From the NCBI RefSeq assembly GCF_030445035.2, contig NC_080680.1, positions 111,564,228-111,628,227 on the forward strand: 64,000 nt of DNA, written 5' to 3'. The DNA comes from Dasypus novemcinctus (lineage: Eukaryota; Chordata; Mammalia; Cingulata; Dasypodidae). Every line of letters starts with the position of its first letter. Within the stretch, counting starts at the first letter, position 1. The position numbers and the translations under genes were made by a program. The notes beneath the pieces were generated by a model. It was not told the DNA's origin. It made no database searches and saw nothing but the letters and a program-made list of their open reading frames with translations. Positions 11,276-21,689 of the stretch are shown piece by piece.

Positions 11276-11661
11276 TTTTTAACTTTTTTTTCTTTGATTA
11301 TTCCCTCCCTCCCCAGCATACCGCCAGATGGTTCTCTTGTCTGTTTTCTCATTGTTTGCTTGCCTTCTCCAGGAGGCATCAGGAACTGAACCTGGGACCT
11401 CCCACATAAGAGGCAAATGCCCAGTGACCTGAGCCACATTTGCTCCCTGTGGGCTGTGGCATCTGCTGGCTTGTGGCATCTGCTTGAGGTGGGAGTGGCG
11501 TCTAGCTCATTGTAGGGGGTAGGGTGGTTGGGGGGGGCAGTGTCTAGCTCATTGTGGTGGGGGTAGCATTGGCTCATCTTCTTTAGGAGGCACCGGGACC
11601 CAAATCCAGGACTGTCCATGTGGTAGGCAGGTGCCCTACTAGTTGAGCCACATCCACTTCC
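11276..11661 (-). repeat. DAS-type tRNA SINE, dimeric, inserted in L1
   Basis: Two antisense heads end near 11448 ('gagccacatttgctccct') and 11661 ('gagccacatccacttcc'). Between them are two copies of 'gtctagctcattgt'. An imperfect TSD 'cattctttttt' and 'cattcctttttg' borders it. Confidence 0.85.
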
Positions 11662-11880
11662 TTTCATTCCTTTTTGTAGCTGAAAAATATCCCATTGTGT
11701 ATAATATACCACATTTTGTTTATCTTTTCATCTGTTGATAGACACTTGAGGTGTTTCAACCTTTGGGATATTTTGAGTAATGTTGCTATGAACACTGGTG
11801 TACAAATATCTGTTTGAGCCTCTGCTTTGAAATTTTTTGTGTATATACCTAAGAGTAGAATTGCTGGGCTATATATGGTA
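11662..11880 (-). mobile_element. Antisense L1 3' UTR, segment 3
   Basis: 'tttatcttttcatctgttga', 'gctatgaacactggtgtaca' and 'gtagaattgctgggc' form the usual order in antisense old L1 3' ends. Confidence 0.78.
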
Positions 11881-12396
11881 TATTAGTTAGTTTTCTTCAG
11901 ATAATCAGAAACAACAGGATAGATCTATATCTATGTCTGTCTATATCTATCTATACCTATACCTATGTCTAAATCTATACATCTGTATCTATATTATTAT
12001 TATTATTATTATTATAGGAATTGACTCACATGGGCTTTGGTTGGCAAGTCCAAATTCAATAGAGCAGGCTGCAAGTTGGAAACTCTTATTAAGGTGAAGT
12101 TGAATTCTCTGGGAGAAGTTGGCTGGCAGAAGTAGAGGTAGAAATTCTTTCTGACTTCTGAAACCTTCAATTCTGACTTTAAGACCTCCAACTGATTGGA
12201 TGAAGACTTCCCTCACTGCTGGATGCAAGCTCCTTTGTTGATTGTAGATACAATCATCCATAGATGTGATCAACTCACTATACATGCAAATTCATCTGTG
12301 AAATACCCTCCCAGTAACAATCAGGTCAGTGATTACATGACCAAACAACTGGACATCATAACCTAGCCAAGTTGACATATGAAATTAACCATCACA
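11881..12396 (-). repeat. LTR-like repeat inserted in L1, antisense
   Basis: Starts 'ttagttagttttcttcagat' and ends 'aattaaccatcaca'. 'tatggta' lies on both sides, consistent with a short TSD. Shares 'aggaattgactcacatg', 'aactgattggatgaag' and 'caactggacatcataacc' with 891-1232. It includes a CTATATC-type microsatellite and an (ATT)n run at about 11995-12015. Confidence 0.6.
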
Positions 12397-12440
12397 TATG
12401 GTAAGTCTATGTTTAATTTTTTGAGGAATCGATGATTTTA
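12397..12440 (-). mobile_element. Antisense L1 3' UTR, segment 4
   Basis: 'gtctatgtttaattttttga' directly continues the L1 text broken at 11880, showing that the LTR-like repeat inserted into an older L1. Confidence 0.7.
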
Positions 12441-12651
12441 AGCCACCAACCTTCCACATTTCCTTCAATTCAGGAAACTTCTGAGCAGTGACCAAATAGA
12501 GCCTCCTCAGGCTTTATTACATGGTTTTGATCTCTTCAGATCTCCAAGCCCAGATGACTTCAAGAGATCCCCAAACTGACATCTATACTCACATTATGAC
12601 CGATATTTGGCAGAGGGTAGGGGAAGTGGGATAGGGACATGGCTTACTCTT

Positions 12652-12832
12652 CAGCTCTGTCCAACAGAACTTTCTGGAACAATGAAAATTCTATTTCTGC
12701 CCTGTCCAACACAATAGCCAATAGATACATGTAACTACTGAGACTTGAAATGTGGCTAGTGTAACTGAGGAACTGAATTTTTAAAAAAATTTCATCTCAT
12801 TTTTAATGACTTTGCATTTAAATAGGCACAGC
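12652..12832 (+). mobile_element. hAT-Charlie-like MITE, copy A
   Basis: Begins 'cagctctgtccaacagaact' and carries 'gacttgaaatgtggctagtg' and 'aactgaggaactgaattttt'. A related copy in the opposite orientation is at 21485-21689. Subfamily not assigned. Confidence 0.7.
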
Positions 12833-14386
12833 CAGAAGCAAGCACAGCAAAGAAGTTCCCCGACCTTGAGAGGCTGAGGGAGGGAGGCCAGCTTCAAATC
12901 CTCCTGCTCCCCTTTTTTTTCTTGCTTGCCTGGACTTTTGGGCCTTTCCTCATTCCTGTATTGATTGCAGCTCCATTGCTGAGGCCTTTGGTCTGTTAAC
13001 CCTCCCGCACTGGCCGAACTTCAGCAAGAAGAAATATTACACTGTCTGCTTTAGAAAGACTGGGTATTGCTTTCTCTGAGCAGGCGGAGGTTGGCAAGGA
13101 TGGCTAAAGCTGAGTGTGACATTCCAAACTGCTAATTTGCTAAAATAATTTGGGAAAGTGCTACTTAAAACCCTGACATGAGCGAAGGTGTCGTTCCTGA
13201 AATCTGTGGGAGGCCAAAGTGCATGCCACTAGAGAGTATGTTTGCTAATAGCTCAGTGGTTGTTTATTAAATGGCAATGGAATATTGATTTCTCTCAGTC
13301 TGAGCACTTGCCCCAGAGAGGCAGGCTCACTCACTGAGATTTTCCACCTTGACCCAATCTAAAGATTCAGTGTGATTCCTCTGCAATTGGAAATTTTATT
13401 GAGAGGGCTCATGTAATCTGCTTTTCTCCCCTCAGAAAGATGCAGAGGACATTTTCATAATTGCCTTTGCAACCAAGGCGAACTGTCCCATGCAGAGGGT
13501 CTGCTCAGAAGAGAGAGGCAGGCATGTGTTTTGTTCTATGCTGTTCACCCACCTGACATTGGGTGTTTTAGGAGTGGGCCCTGACCCACAGCAGCCAATT
13601 CCATAGGCTGGCCAGTGACCTGTGGCCTGGCACAAAAGAATATCAGATTTCCCTTTTCTGGACTCTAAGCTGGAAGCAGAGAAAATCTGAACCTGGAAAT
13701 AGTAGGTGGGGGATGAGAGGGGAGGGGCCAAGTATAGCTACTTAAGGTAGGCGCCTCTTCCCAGGGACTGATTTTTCACAAGCAGGATAGAGCCATAGAA
13801 TCTCTGTTTTTGAAATTCTTTGGGCAAGTCCGAAGCAATAAATCCACTCTGCTTTAATTCCATACGTACCTAGTCACCTTCAACAGGACACCTCTACCTC
13901 ACCTCCCACCTCTTGTTTGAAACTTGAACATAGGATACAACCAGTATTTTCCTATTTTGCTAGTAGTCAGTGCAAGACTTTCTACTTAATTTTTTCCTTA
14001 GGAGAGATTGCTAGTAGTGGGATTTTTAAGCCACAGGGATAAGTATCTTTCTGATTCTCGCTACACTCTGTTTTCCAATAGCTTGTGTAAATTTAGTGTC
14101 ATTGGTTAACTGAGAATGCCAGTGTCATCACAATCTTGTCAGTGCTGGAGTTACTGTTTTGGATTTTCCCCTAATTTTTTTTCAGTAAATGTCAGAAAGT
14201 GTCTGACATCTGCTTTAATTTGTGTTATGCTTTCCCATTTGTGTGTTTCTCTTCTCCCTGAGTTTCCCAAAAGTAATGTCTTTTAGACACCTTTTCTCCT
14301 ACTACTAAACCTAGTTTTTCTCTATATTTTCAAAAGCACAACACAGCGTTCAACATCTCTAGTGGCAGTATCCTAAAACCCCAAGT
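12833..14386. other. Unassigned sequence, possible old LINE remnant 13.9-14.3 kb
   Basis: No gene seen. Around 14000-14340 the text ('ttgctagtagtgggattttt', 'tctgattctcgctacactct') has the flavour of an antisense LINE 3' end but is too diverged to call. A 99-codon minus-strand frame near 13432-13731 is featureless. Confidence 0.4.
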
Positions 14387-14833
14387 CTAAGCTTCCTAGG
14401 GTTGCTCTAACAAAGTACCATGGACTGGGTGGCTTACAACGGCAGACGTTCATCATCTCATGGTCCTGGAGCCGCCAGTGTGAAGTCCAGGTGTCAGCAG
14501 TGTTCTCTGCAATATGTAGGGAGATCCCTTCCTGGCCTCTTCCTGGCTTCTGGTGTTTGCCCATAATCCGCGGCATTCCTTGGCTTGCAGCTGCAAAACG
14601 TCAGCCTCTGTTGTCATGGGGCGTTCTCCCTGTGGACCTGTCTCTGCATCCAAATTTCCCTCTTCTTACAGAAACACCAGTCCTCTTGGATTAGGGTGCG
14701 CCCTAACCCAGTTTGGCCTCATCTTAACTAACCACATCTCCAAAGATCCTATTTCTAAATAGGATTGCATTTATAGGGTGGGGATTAGGGCTCAAACACC
14801 TCTTTCTGGGAGACACAAGTCAACCCATAATAC
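14387..14833 (-). repeat. LTR-like interspersed repeat, antisense
   Basis: Same family as 4786-5226: 'gttgctctaacaaagtacca', 'gactgggtggcttacaacgg', 'accagtcctcttggattagg', 'agtcaacccataata'. Confidence 0.6.
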
Positions 14834-15131
14834 CCGACCAGTCAGAAAAGTGACCCTTTTCCATTTCATTTAAACCTCTGTGGTAGCATTTCCCTCCATA
14901 ACCGACACACGTTGTTGTCAAATAACCATGACCTTTTGGTACATGGCCAGAGTGTTCTGTGGTCAAATAAAGGTGAGATAATGGGATAAAATACAATGAA
15001 GCCAATTTCTTTACTGCAGGTCTTTTCAGAACCTTCAATACTTAACAAATGCTCAGTGCAGCTCTAAGAGGAGAACGTATGAGGCATCTTTTTCAAATAG
15101 ATTTTGTCTGCAGGAGAATCCCTGAATGCCA

Positions 15132-15228
15132 GGGAGCAGATGTAGCTCAAGTGGTTGAGCGCCTGCTTCCCATGTACAAGGTCCTGGGTTCAATCTCTGG
15201 TATCTCCTAAAAACAAAACAACCAAAAA
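15132..15228 (+). repeat. DAS-type monomer SINE, first of a tandem pair
   Basis: Only a tRNA-like head ('gcagatgtagctcaagtggt', 'cctgggttcaatctctgg') followed by an A-rich linker. About 95 bp. It is followed head-to-tail by a second monomer with a 110-bp period. Confidence 0.85.
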
Positions 15229-15241
15229 GCCGACTGTCATT

Positions 15242-15333
15242 GGGGAGTGGATGTGGCTCAGCTGTTGAGCACCTGCTTCCCATGTATGAGGTCCTGGATT
15301 CAAGCCTCTGGAACCTCCTGAAAAAAAAAAAAG
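15242..15333 (+). repeat. DAS-type monomer SINE, second of a tandem pair
   Basis: 'gtggatgtggctcagctgtt' and 'cctggattcaagcctctgg' followed by an A run. Same orientation as its neighbour; see the finding on monomer pairs. Confidence 0.85.
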
Positions 15334-15955
15334 GAATCTGCAAATGCGGAAGGATCCTGAGGCAGTGGTGTTCTAAAGAGGTACGATGAGAAGCTCTGCT
15401 CCGCCACACAGACCAGCACCGCACTAAATTCAGCATGCTAACCGGAGCAGGAAAAACATCCCACAGCCACTTGACTTCAGAAACAGGTTCCCAGCGCCAA
15501 AACACAGCTTGGGTTCAGAGCAACTTTAAAAAAGATGTTTGCAAGGTCAATCAGGATGTCGGAAAGATATTTTATGGAGTGAACGGGTAAGCTACAACAC
15601 AGCATATAGAAAGGGTCCCATTTTTAATTTTTAAAAATGAATAGGTTCATTGCTCACTTGTTTGTGCCTCCACCTCCCACCACCACTAGAATGTAAGTTT
15701 CAGAGGGCAGGAATGTCAAATCATACAGACCATTCTAAATCGGCTTAAATTTTTAGAATAGGTTTATTTTAGGCTATTGTGTTTGCTTATCACACTGTTG
15801 GGTTTTGCTTTATATTTTATTTTAAAATGTCTTTATAATACATTTTTTACCTAAAGAACTCCTTAATAATAAAGTTGTGTGTGTGTGTGTGTGTGTGTGT
15901 AGAGAGAGAGGGGTAATGTAAATTTTACCAGAGACCTGTGATCCTGGAAAACAGC
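15334..15955. other. Unassigned sequence with TG/AG microsatellite
   Basis: (TG)n at 15876-15900 passes into (AG)n at 15901-15910. Nothing else is recognised. Confidence 0.5.
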
Positions 15956-16440
15956 AATGGTTAAGAAACTCCCCACCCTTTGTGTTCTGGAAAAAAATGA
16001 TAGACTTCAAGGCAGTCCCCATCATTTAGCTAAGATCCACAGATGCCCCCTTGTTTACCTGTGACAAGGCCTCAAATTGCCATTCTTTGCCTTATAGCTG
16101 ATTAATTGAACTGCTAGTCCCTACTGATCAATTGGAATAAAAATGCCTGTTCACCAAAATTTTGGTTAAGCTTCCTTCCAGACCCCTGAACTTTAAGGGC
16201 ACCTCTCAGAAAATAGGCTGTTTCCGCGAACAAGATTCTCTGATCTACTATCTAATCACATCGACCTTTCATCCCATTTCCCCACACTTGGTTTCCTCCC
16301 CTCTATAGAATAAAAACTCTTTTTGCCTAACTGTTGAGCTGCTTGTGGCCTTTAGAGTGTTCTCCCTACTACAATAGCCCTTTCTTCCTTGGACTCATGA
16401 AAGTGTCTCCTTACCAGGTCCGGATTTGTTTTTTTGTCTA
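15956..16440 (+). mobile_element. Candidate ERV solo LTR (tentative)
   Basis: A TATA-like and polyadenylation-like cluster 'ctatagaataaaaactct' (about 16303-16320) is followed by a short C/T-rich stretch ('gcttgtggcctttagagtgt', 'ccctttcttccttggactca'). This is the order of R/U5 in gammaretrovirus-like LTRs. No gag, pol or env flanks it. I could not find both ends or a TSD, so boundaries are approximate. Confidence 0.3.
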
Positions 16441-16470
16441 TACATACGTGTGTGTGCGCGCGCGAGTGTA
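16441..16470. repeat. Alternating purine-pyrimidine tract
   Basis: 'gtgtgtgtgcgcgcgcgagt' is a short alternating GT/GC run of the kind that can adopt Z-DNA. Simple sequence, no gene. Confidence 0.6.
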
Positions 16471-16729
16471 GGTATATAGGGAAAGAGAGAAAAATGTCTG
16501 AAAATATGTATATCAAAATGATAGCTGGTCTTTCTTTTGATTGGTAGGATTATATGATTTTTAAAAGCTTGTTTCTCTTTATTAGTTATTGCCTGAGAAG
16601 AATGATTTTACAATGGGTATATGTTAGTTTTATAATCAGGGTGGGGGTGGGGTTAGATTAAACCTATTTTCATTCTAGGGAAAAAGAAGAAATAAGGGAA
16701 ATGAACATTTGTGCATCTCCCGTGTATGA

Positions 16730-16860
16730 CGCACCTCAGCTCTCTGACATCATTTAATCTTCTCGTTTATTATTCCAGTTTTACAGATAAGGAAACTGAG
16801 GCACAGAGCACTTAACTGACTTGCCCATGAGCAAGTGGTATGTGGTGGAGTAGGTTTTTG
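16730..16860 (-). repeat. MIR-like ancient SINE, antisense
   Basis: 'ttttacagataaggaaactg', 'aggcacagagcacttaactg' and 'acttgcccatgagcaagtgg' follow the reverse MIR core. Confidence 0.75.
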
Positions 16861-17384
16861 TTGTACTCTGGAGGGCGTAGGGGTTTTGACTCCAGCTCTG
16901 TGGGACTTCGGGTGGCTTGAGCGCCAGTTTTCGCTAAGGTAGGTCCACAACTCTGTCTCCCAGAGCCAGAAACGGCTGGCTAGGCCGGAGGGCCCCTGGC
17001 AGCGCCTCCAGGCCGGCAGGGACTCCAGGCAGCTCCCCGATGCGGCCCACACCAGCTGACCCTCCTGGCTCCGGGACCGCCCAGACCGGTTTGCAGAGTT
17101 TCAGTTCCTGGGAGCACGTTCCCTGGCCACACCGCAGAGGCTCTCTGCTGGATTCCTTCTTCCTCTCTCCCTCCTTCTCTCCCTGTCTCCACCTGGTCCC
17201 CTGCCAGCCCTCAGGTTCTGGACAGCTGATTTCACTCCCGCCCCCAGGCCCCGAGGCCTGGGGCCCCTCTTATCCCCTGGGCCCTGGCTAGGCCAGCCAG
17301 ACTCTGACCCAGAAGGTTTCTGTTTTCTTCCATGGTTATAAAATTATCAGTAATAGCACCGACAGGCATGTTAGCACTTAGGCA

Positions 17385-17545
17385 GTCTTGCCAAAGTTTA
17401 CATGCTCACGTCGGTTTCCCTCACAACAGGCCTGTGAGGCCGTTATTACGATACGATTATTATGCCCTGTGAGTGGATGAAAAACTAAGGTAGGAGGCTC
17501 AGAGGCAGTGCCCAAGGTCACAGTCAGCGGGGCACACCCCTCCCG
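17385..17545 (-). repeat. MIR-like ancient SINE, antisense
   Basis: 'ccctcacaacaggcctgtga', 'aggctcagaggcagtgccca' and 'aggtcacagtcagcggggc' match the reverse MIR order. Confidence 0.65.
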
Positions 17546-18512
17546 CTCCTGGACCGCCCAGCGCCCTCTCTCACTTGCTGCCCATGGCTGTTTAATGAGG
17601 GGGGGAGGAGAGAAGGGGAGGGAGGGAGAGCACACACCACCAGGATGTCATGTCGAATTCAGTGTCAGTTAGTTTTTCCAACCTCAGACCTTTTGGTTTC
17701 CAGGAGGTGTATTCCCACCTACAGAGTGGGGTGACAGGGACAGAGTGCCACCCCTGAGGGAACTTGTAAGGAAAGTTCTTGAACCCAACACCCCTGACCC
17801 CTCACTCCAGGCACCCTCCCCAGGCTTCAGGCCTGGCTTTGTTCTCTCAGCCAGGCCTGCACGGGATGGGGTGGGGAGGATGGGGATGAGGAGGGAGCCG
17901 GGACCTGCTCCCACCTCAGGGAGCTCCCAGGAGCCACCTGCCACCTGCCTCCCTCTCCCCCTTAGCCCACCCATCACCGCATCTTGCTAGGGTTGCCGCC
18001 TTTCTATCCCTCAATTCTGTTGGCTTTCTTTCCCCACTCTAGTGCAAGCTCCCTTCATCTCTAACTGCTGAGGCTGATACCTCTTAGCACAGAGGGGCTG
18101 CCCGGTTACACAGCAGAGGGGGGCGTGGGTGCCTGGCAGCTGTGAGAGGACAGAGACGGGAAACAGCAGGGTCTGCTAGAGGGGGCCAGAAACGGCTTGA
18201 CCGGCACGGCCAGTCTGGGTTCTGAAGGCTCAGTAAGAGTTTGCCATGGGAGGACAGGAAAATAGATTTGAGTGGGAGGAACACCCATAAAGGCTTGAAG
18301 GGTGCCTCTGGGTCTCAGAAAAACGGGAGTGAATACAAGGTGATTAGAATTTAGGGCGAGGGGTGGCGACAGCGCAGAAGCTGCTCAGGCAGCAGGGCCA
18401 CACTGCGAAGACCCTTTCCTGGTGGAGTGGCCTCCCAGAATGAGGCGGAGCACTGGTTCAAAGTTTGTTTACTTGAGTGTAAAGAATAAAATAAAAAATT
18501 GACAATTGTTTT
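17546..18512. other. Unassigned GC-moderate sequence
   Basis: Short overlapping frames occur on both strands around 17680-17990 without domain features. No repeat recognised. Confidence 0.4.
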
Positions 18513-18785
18513 CATTTCCTAGGCTGCTCCAAGCAAATTCCACGAGTTGGGTGGGGTTAAACCATGGGAATTTATTCGCTCACAGGTTTGAGGCCAGGAA
18601 AATGTCCAAACCAAGGCATCATCAAGGCGATGCTTTCTGCCCAAAGACTGGCTGCCGGCGATCCTTGGCTCCTGTGCCACTAGCCTCATCACAAGGTCCT
18701 GCTTACAATGGGTTTACATCCACAGGAGTGGATTCGATTTAAGAACGTTTTTCGGGGTACCTGTACCTTCAAACCACTAGGACGG
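18513..18785 (-). repeat. LTR-like repeat, antisense, internally deleted
   Basis: 'ttcctaggctgctccaagca', 'gggaatttattcgctcacag', 'aaccaaggcatcatcaaggc', 'aaggtcctgcttacaatggg' and 'cttcaaaccact' match a repeat I associate with xenarthran genomes. The middle of the usual element appears missing. Confidence 0.55.
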
Positions 18786-18890
18786 TGATGCTAGCACAAC
18801 ACTGTGAATGCCATTGATGCCACTATATACGGGAAAGTGATCACAATTTCTGTGGTATGTATATTACCACAATAAAAAATACATAAACAA
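18786..18890 (+). repeat. LINE-like 3' tail fragment
   Basis: 'gcacaacactgtgaatgcca' and 'attaccacaataaaaaatac' have the form of an old L1 3' end with an AATAAA signal and an A-rich tail. Confidence 0.5.
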
Positions 18891-20464
18891 TAAAACTAAA
18901 AATGTTTACATTGACGCTATTAGATTTCAAAAAGATTTTGTTTGTTTGGCCTCCCCAGCAAATGCAGACGGACTAAAAATCTTTACATCCGGAATTTGTC
19001 GGGATATACAATATAGATGGCCCCAGGTCCCCTTCCAGACGCTTGGAACACTGACATTTGTACCCATCTTGTCATCAACCCAGATGAAAGAGTATAAATA
19101 GGGGCGTGGCCTGGCCCAGCCCCCTTTCAGAAGGGTCCCTCTGGGGGCCGGGTAGGGGACAGCTTAGAGGGGCCCAGAGGATGATTCTGGAAATGTCAGG
19201 ATGCAGGAGTAGAATGGGAGGAAAGGACGGGCAGAGAGAGCCCCTGCCCAACTCCCCGCACCAGGAACGCATCCTGCCTGCTTTCTTGCTCTCCTCCGAG
19301 AGGACGGAATACTAATCTGATTGGTTAGGTGCCAGGAAGCTGGTGAGGCCAAGTTTCCTTGTGAGTGGGGTCACTGAGCAGTGAACGGCCAGCCTCTGGC
19401 CCTCTCTTCCTCCCACCCACACCTGAGCACACGTGCTTCTGCTTCTCTAGCCAAGGCCAGCGGAGGAAACACCCCCGATCTCTCCCCAGGACAAAGGAGG
19501 GCTTTCGGGCTAGGCCCTGGGCTCTGGCCCAGCTTTATCAGAGCCCTGGGCACTGGGCAGGCCCAGCGGCCAAACAAAGCGCCGCTTGTATGCCGCTGCT
19601 CTTGCCGGGGTGCCTGCTGGCGGGGGCGGGGAGAGGGGCAGGGCAGAGTTTGGGTGCCCCTGGCTCCCATCTTCATAGCATCAAAACCCCCGACTTGGTT
19701 CTCAACAGCTTCATCAGAAGGTTGAATGGGTGGAGGGAGGAGGGAAAGGAAGGGAGGCTGCCTCAAAGACTTGGGATTGAAGGGGGGGCGGAGCCTTGAA
19801 GGCCAGTAGAGTGTCTGGGGAAGAAGGAACAGGGCCTCCTCCCAGTGAGTCAGTAGAGCCGAGCTGGCGTGGCCTCGGGGAAGAGCTTCAGTTTGGTTTC
19901 AGTTTGGAGAAGGCAGCGAGGGAGGGAAGGAGGCAGGTAAATAGCTGTGGGAGGCAGAGGCCCAACCCCAGCCCGCTACTAGCTATGCAACCTCCGGCTA
20001 GTTCCTACAACTTCTGGGAGCCCCAGGAGCCTCCATAAACTAGGGCTAAAAGATGCTCGTGCCCCAGCAAGCGGCAGAATTGTCACGAGGAGTAATTAAA
20101 TGCGAAGAGGTGTTGGCATCTTTACTATTCCCTTGGGAATGAAGAGCCTGATGCCTTCTGATAAGCACTTGTCAAGTCCCAGCTCCTTCCGGTTTCTTCC
20201 TTCCATTTCTCCATCCAGTCTTCTCTCCAGCTTCAAAACTGCCACCTACTTCCTCGCAAACATCAGCTTTACGCTTATTCTCAGATACTCCCTCATCCCT
20301 TCCCTCTCCTTCTCCGTAGGTTCCTTGCTTTTTCTGTTCTCCTAATACCTATCAGTCCCCTCAATAGAAAAACACCACCAGGCCTCCCAGACCTTTGCTT
20401 GATCCCCTTGCCTCTTCTAATTACTGCCCTATCCCTTCCTTCTTCCGACCTTACACTTTTATAG
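18891..20464. other. Unassigned sequence, locally GC-rich
   Basis: Bases 19365-19800 are open in several frames on both strands (up to 144 codons). This fits composition rather than coding: no domain, no conserved start context, no splice pattern. No repeat recognised. Confidence 0.4.
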
Positions 20465-20575
20465 CATTTTTGCATTGGTTATCTGTTTTAATCTTCACCT
20501 GTCAAAATGAAACTTGGGGGTTAGTAAAGTGTCCATTTTACAGGTGAGAATAGTGAGTCTCAGGTTAGACTTCAG
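20465..20575 (-). repeat. MIR-like ancient SINE, antisense
   Basis: 'gttttaatcttcacctgtca' and 'attttacaggtgagaatagt' fit the reverse MIR order. Confidence 0.55.
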
Positions 20576-20627
20576 CAGACATCCCATGTTTTCTTTGATA
20601 TCAAACTGCCTCCCTTTGCTGCTAAAC

Positions 20628-20830
20628 TTTTTTTTTTTAAATTTCTATTTTGGTAACATATACAATATAAAATTGTCCATTTTAATCTCAATGAAGGATA
20701 TCATTGAGGAGGGCTAATTATACTCACAATGTTGTGCTACCATCAACGTCCACCATTACCAAAACGTTTCCAGGCCCCTAAACAAAAACTCGGGATCCAT
20801 TAAGCATAAACTCCCACTGCTGACTGCTTT
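20628..20830 (-). mobile_element. Antisense L1 3' UTR fragment
   Basis: 'attttggtaacatatacaat', 'ctaccatcaacgtccaccat' and 'ggatccattaagcataaact' match the same L1 3' UTR stretch seen at 10.5-12.4 and 57.4 kb. A T-rich run at its left edge represents the A tail. Confidence 0.7.
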
Positions 20831-21484
20831 CATGAGTGATCTGGCTCTCCCGTGTCGATTCCCTTCTAAGCCCTTATAGTCCATTTGCTGCTCCCACCAG
20901 TGTACTGTCCTCAAGGCCACCTCCTCTCCAGCCAGCGCACCTCAGAGGTTCCTTGCAAACCACATTCTTCTCAATCCTTCATTGGCATGCAGCTGACTCT
21001 ACCCAGCACCTTCTATTGCTTCAAAGTCTTTTTCCTTGGCTTGAAACAGGACTTGAAGTCTTTGCGGGAGAGGAAGGTGATGGGAAGTTCCTTCTCCATC
21101 TGTGGTTCTTGTCCCTTGGCTGAGTAATGTGAACACAGGTGAGTCATGGGACCCTCACTTTGAAATGCTGCTTCCTGGTGTGCTTTGGGGTGTGGCAGGA
21201 TTTCAAAAGCACATTCCACCACCACCACCAGCCCAGCTGTGAAGGGCTTTCCCCGAAAGAACATTGTATTTTGGTTTGGATGAACTTGGCACAAGCTGGG
21301 CTTTTAATTTGATGGCAAACAGGAGTGGAGCTGTCGTATCTTACGACTTGGCTGGACACGGGAAGGCTGATGTCAGCAGTCTGGGACAGAGCAAAAGGGG
21401 TCACTACCTTTTGTGGGAGTAGAGTAACGGCTAGGGAGATGAACCCAGCTGTAGGTGGTGATGGGGTGGCAGGGACACCTAGTC
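20831..21484. other. Unassigned sequence
   Basis: Frames of 80-121 codons on both strands lack recognisable features. No repeat assigned. Confidence 0.4.
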
Positions 21485-21689
21485 CCGTGCTACCCAATAT
21501 GATAGCCACTAGTCACACATGGCTACTTACATTTCAATTAAAATGAAATAAAATTAAATATTCACTTTCTTAGTTGCACTAGCCACATTTCAAGTGCTCT
21601 GTAGTCACATATGACTAGTGGCTCCCAGACTGGATGGCACAGATATAGAACATTCCTGTCATCACAGAAAGCTCTACTGGATAGCACTG
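21485..21689 (-). mobile_element. hAT-Charlie-like MITE, copy B
   Basis: Starts 'cgtgctacccaatatgatag' and ends 'ctactggatagcactg'. Internal 'ccacatttcaagtgctctgt' is the complement of a block in 12652-12832, so the two are one family in opposite orientations. Confidence 0.7.

Noticed and set aside
15876..15910. TG/AG microsatellite and other TG runs (33290, 36026, 46769)
   Set aside because: Ordinary simple repeats; noted only as landmarks, no special function inferred.
19365..19799. 144-codon plus frame and 131-codon minus frame
   Set aside because: Mutually antisense, compositionally driven and without recognisable family features.
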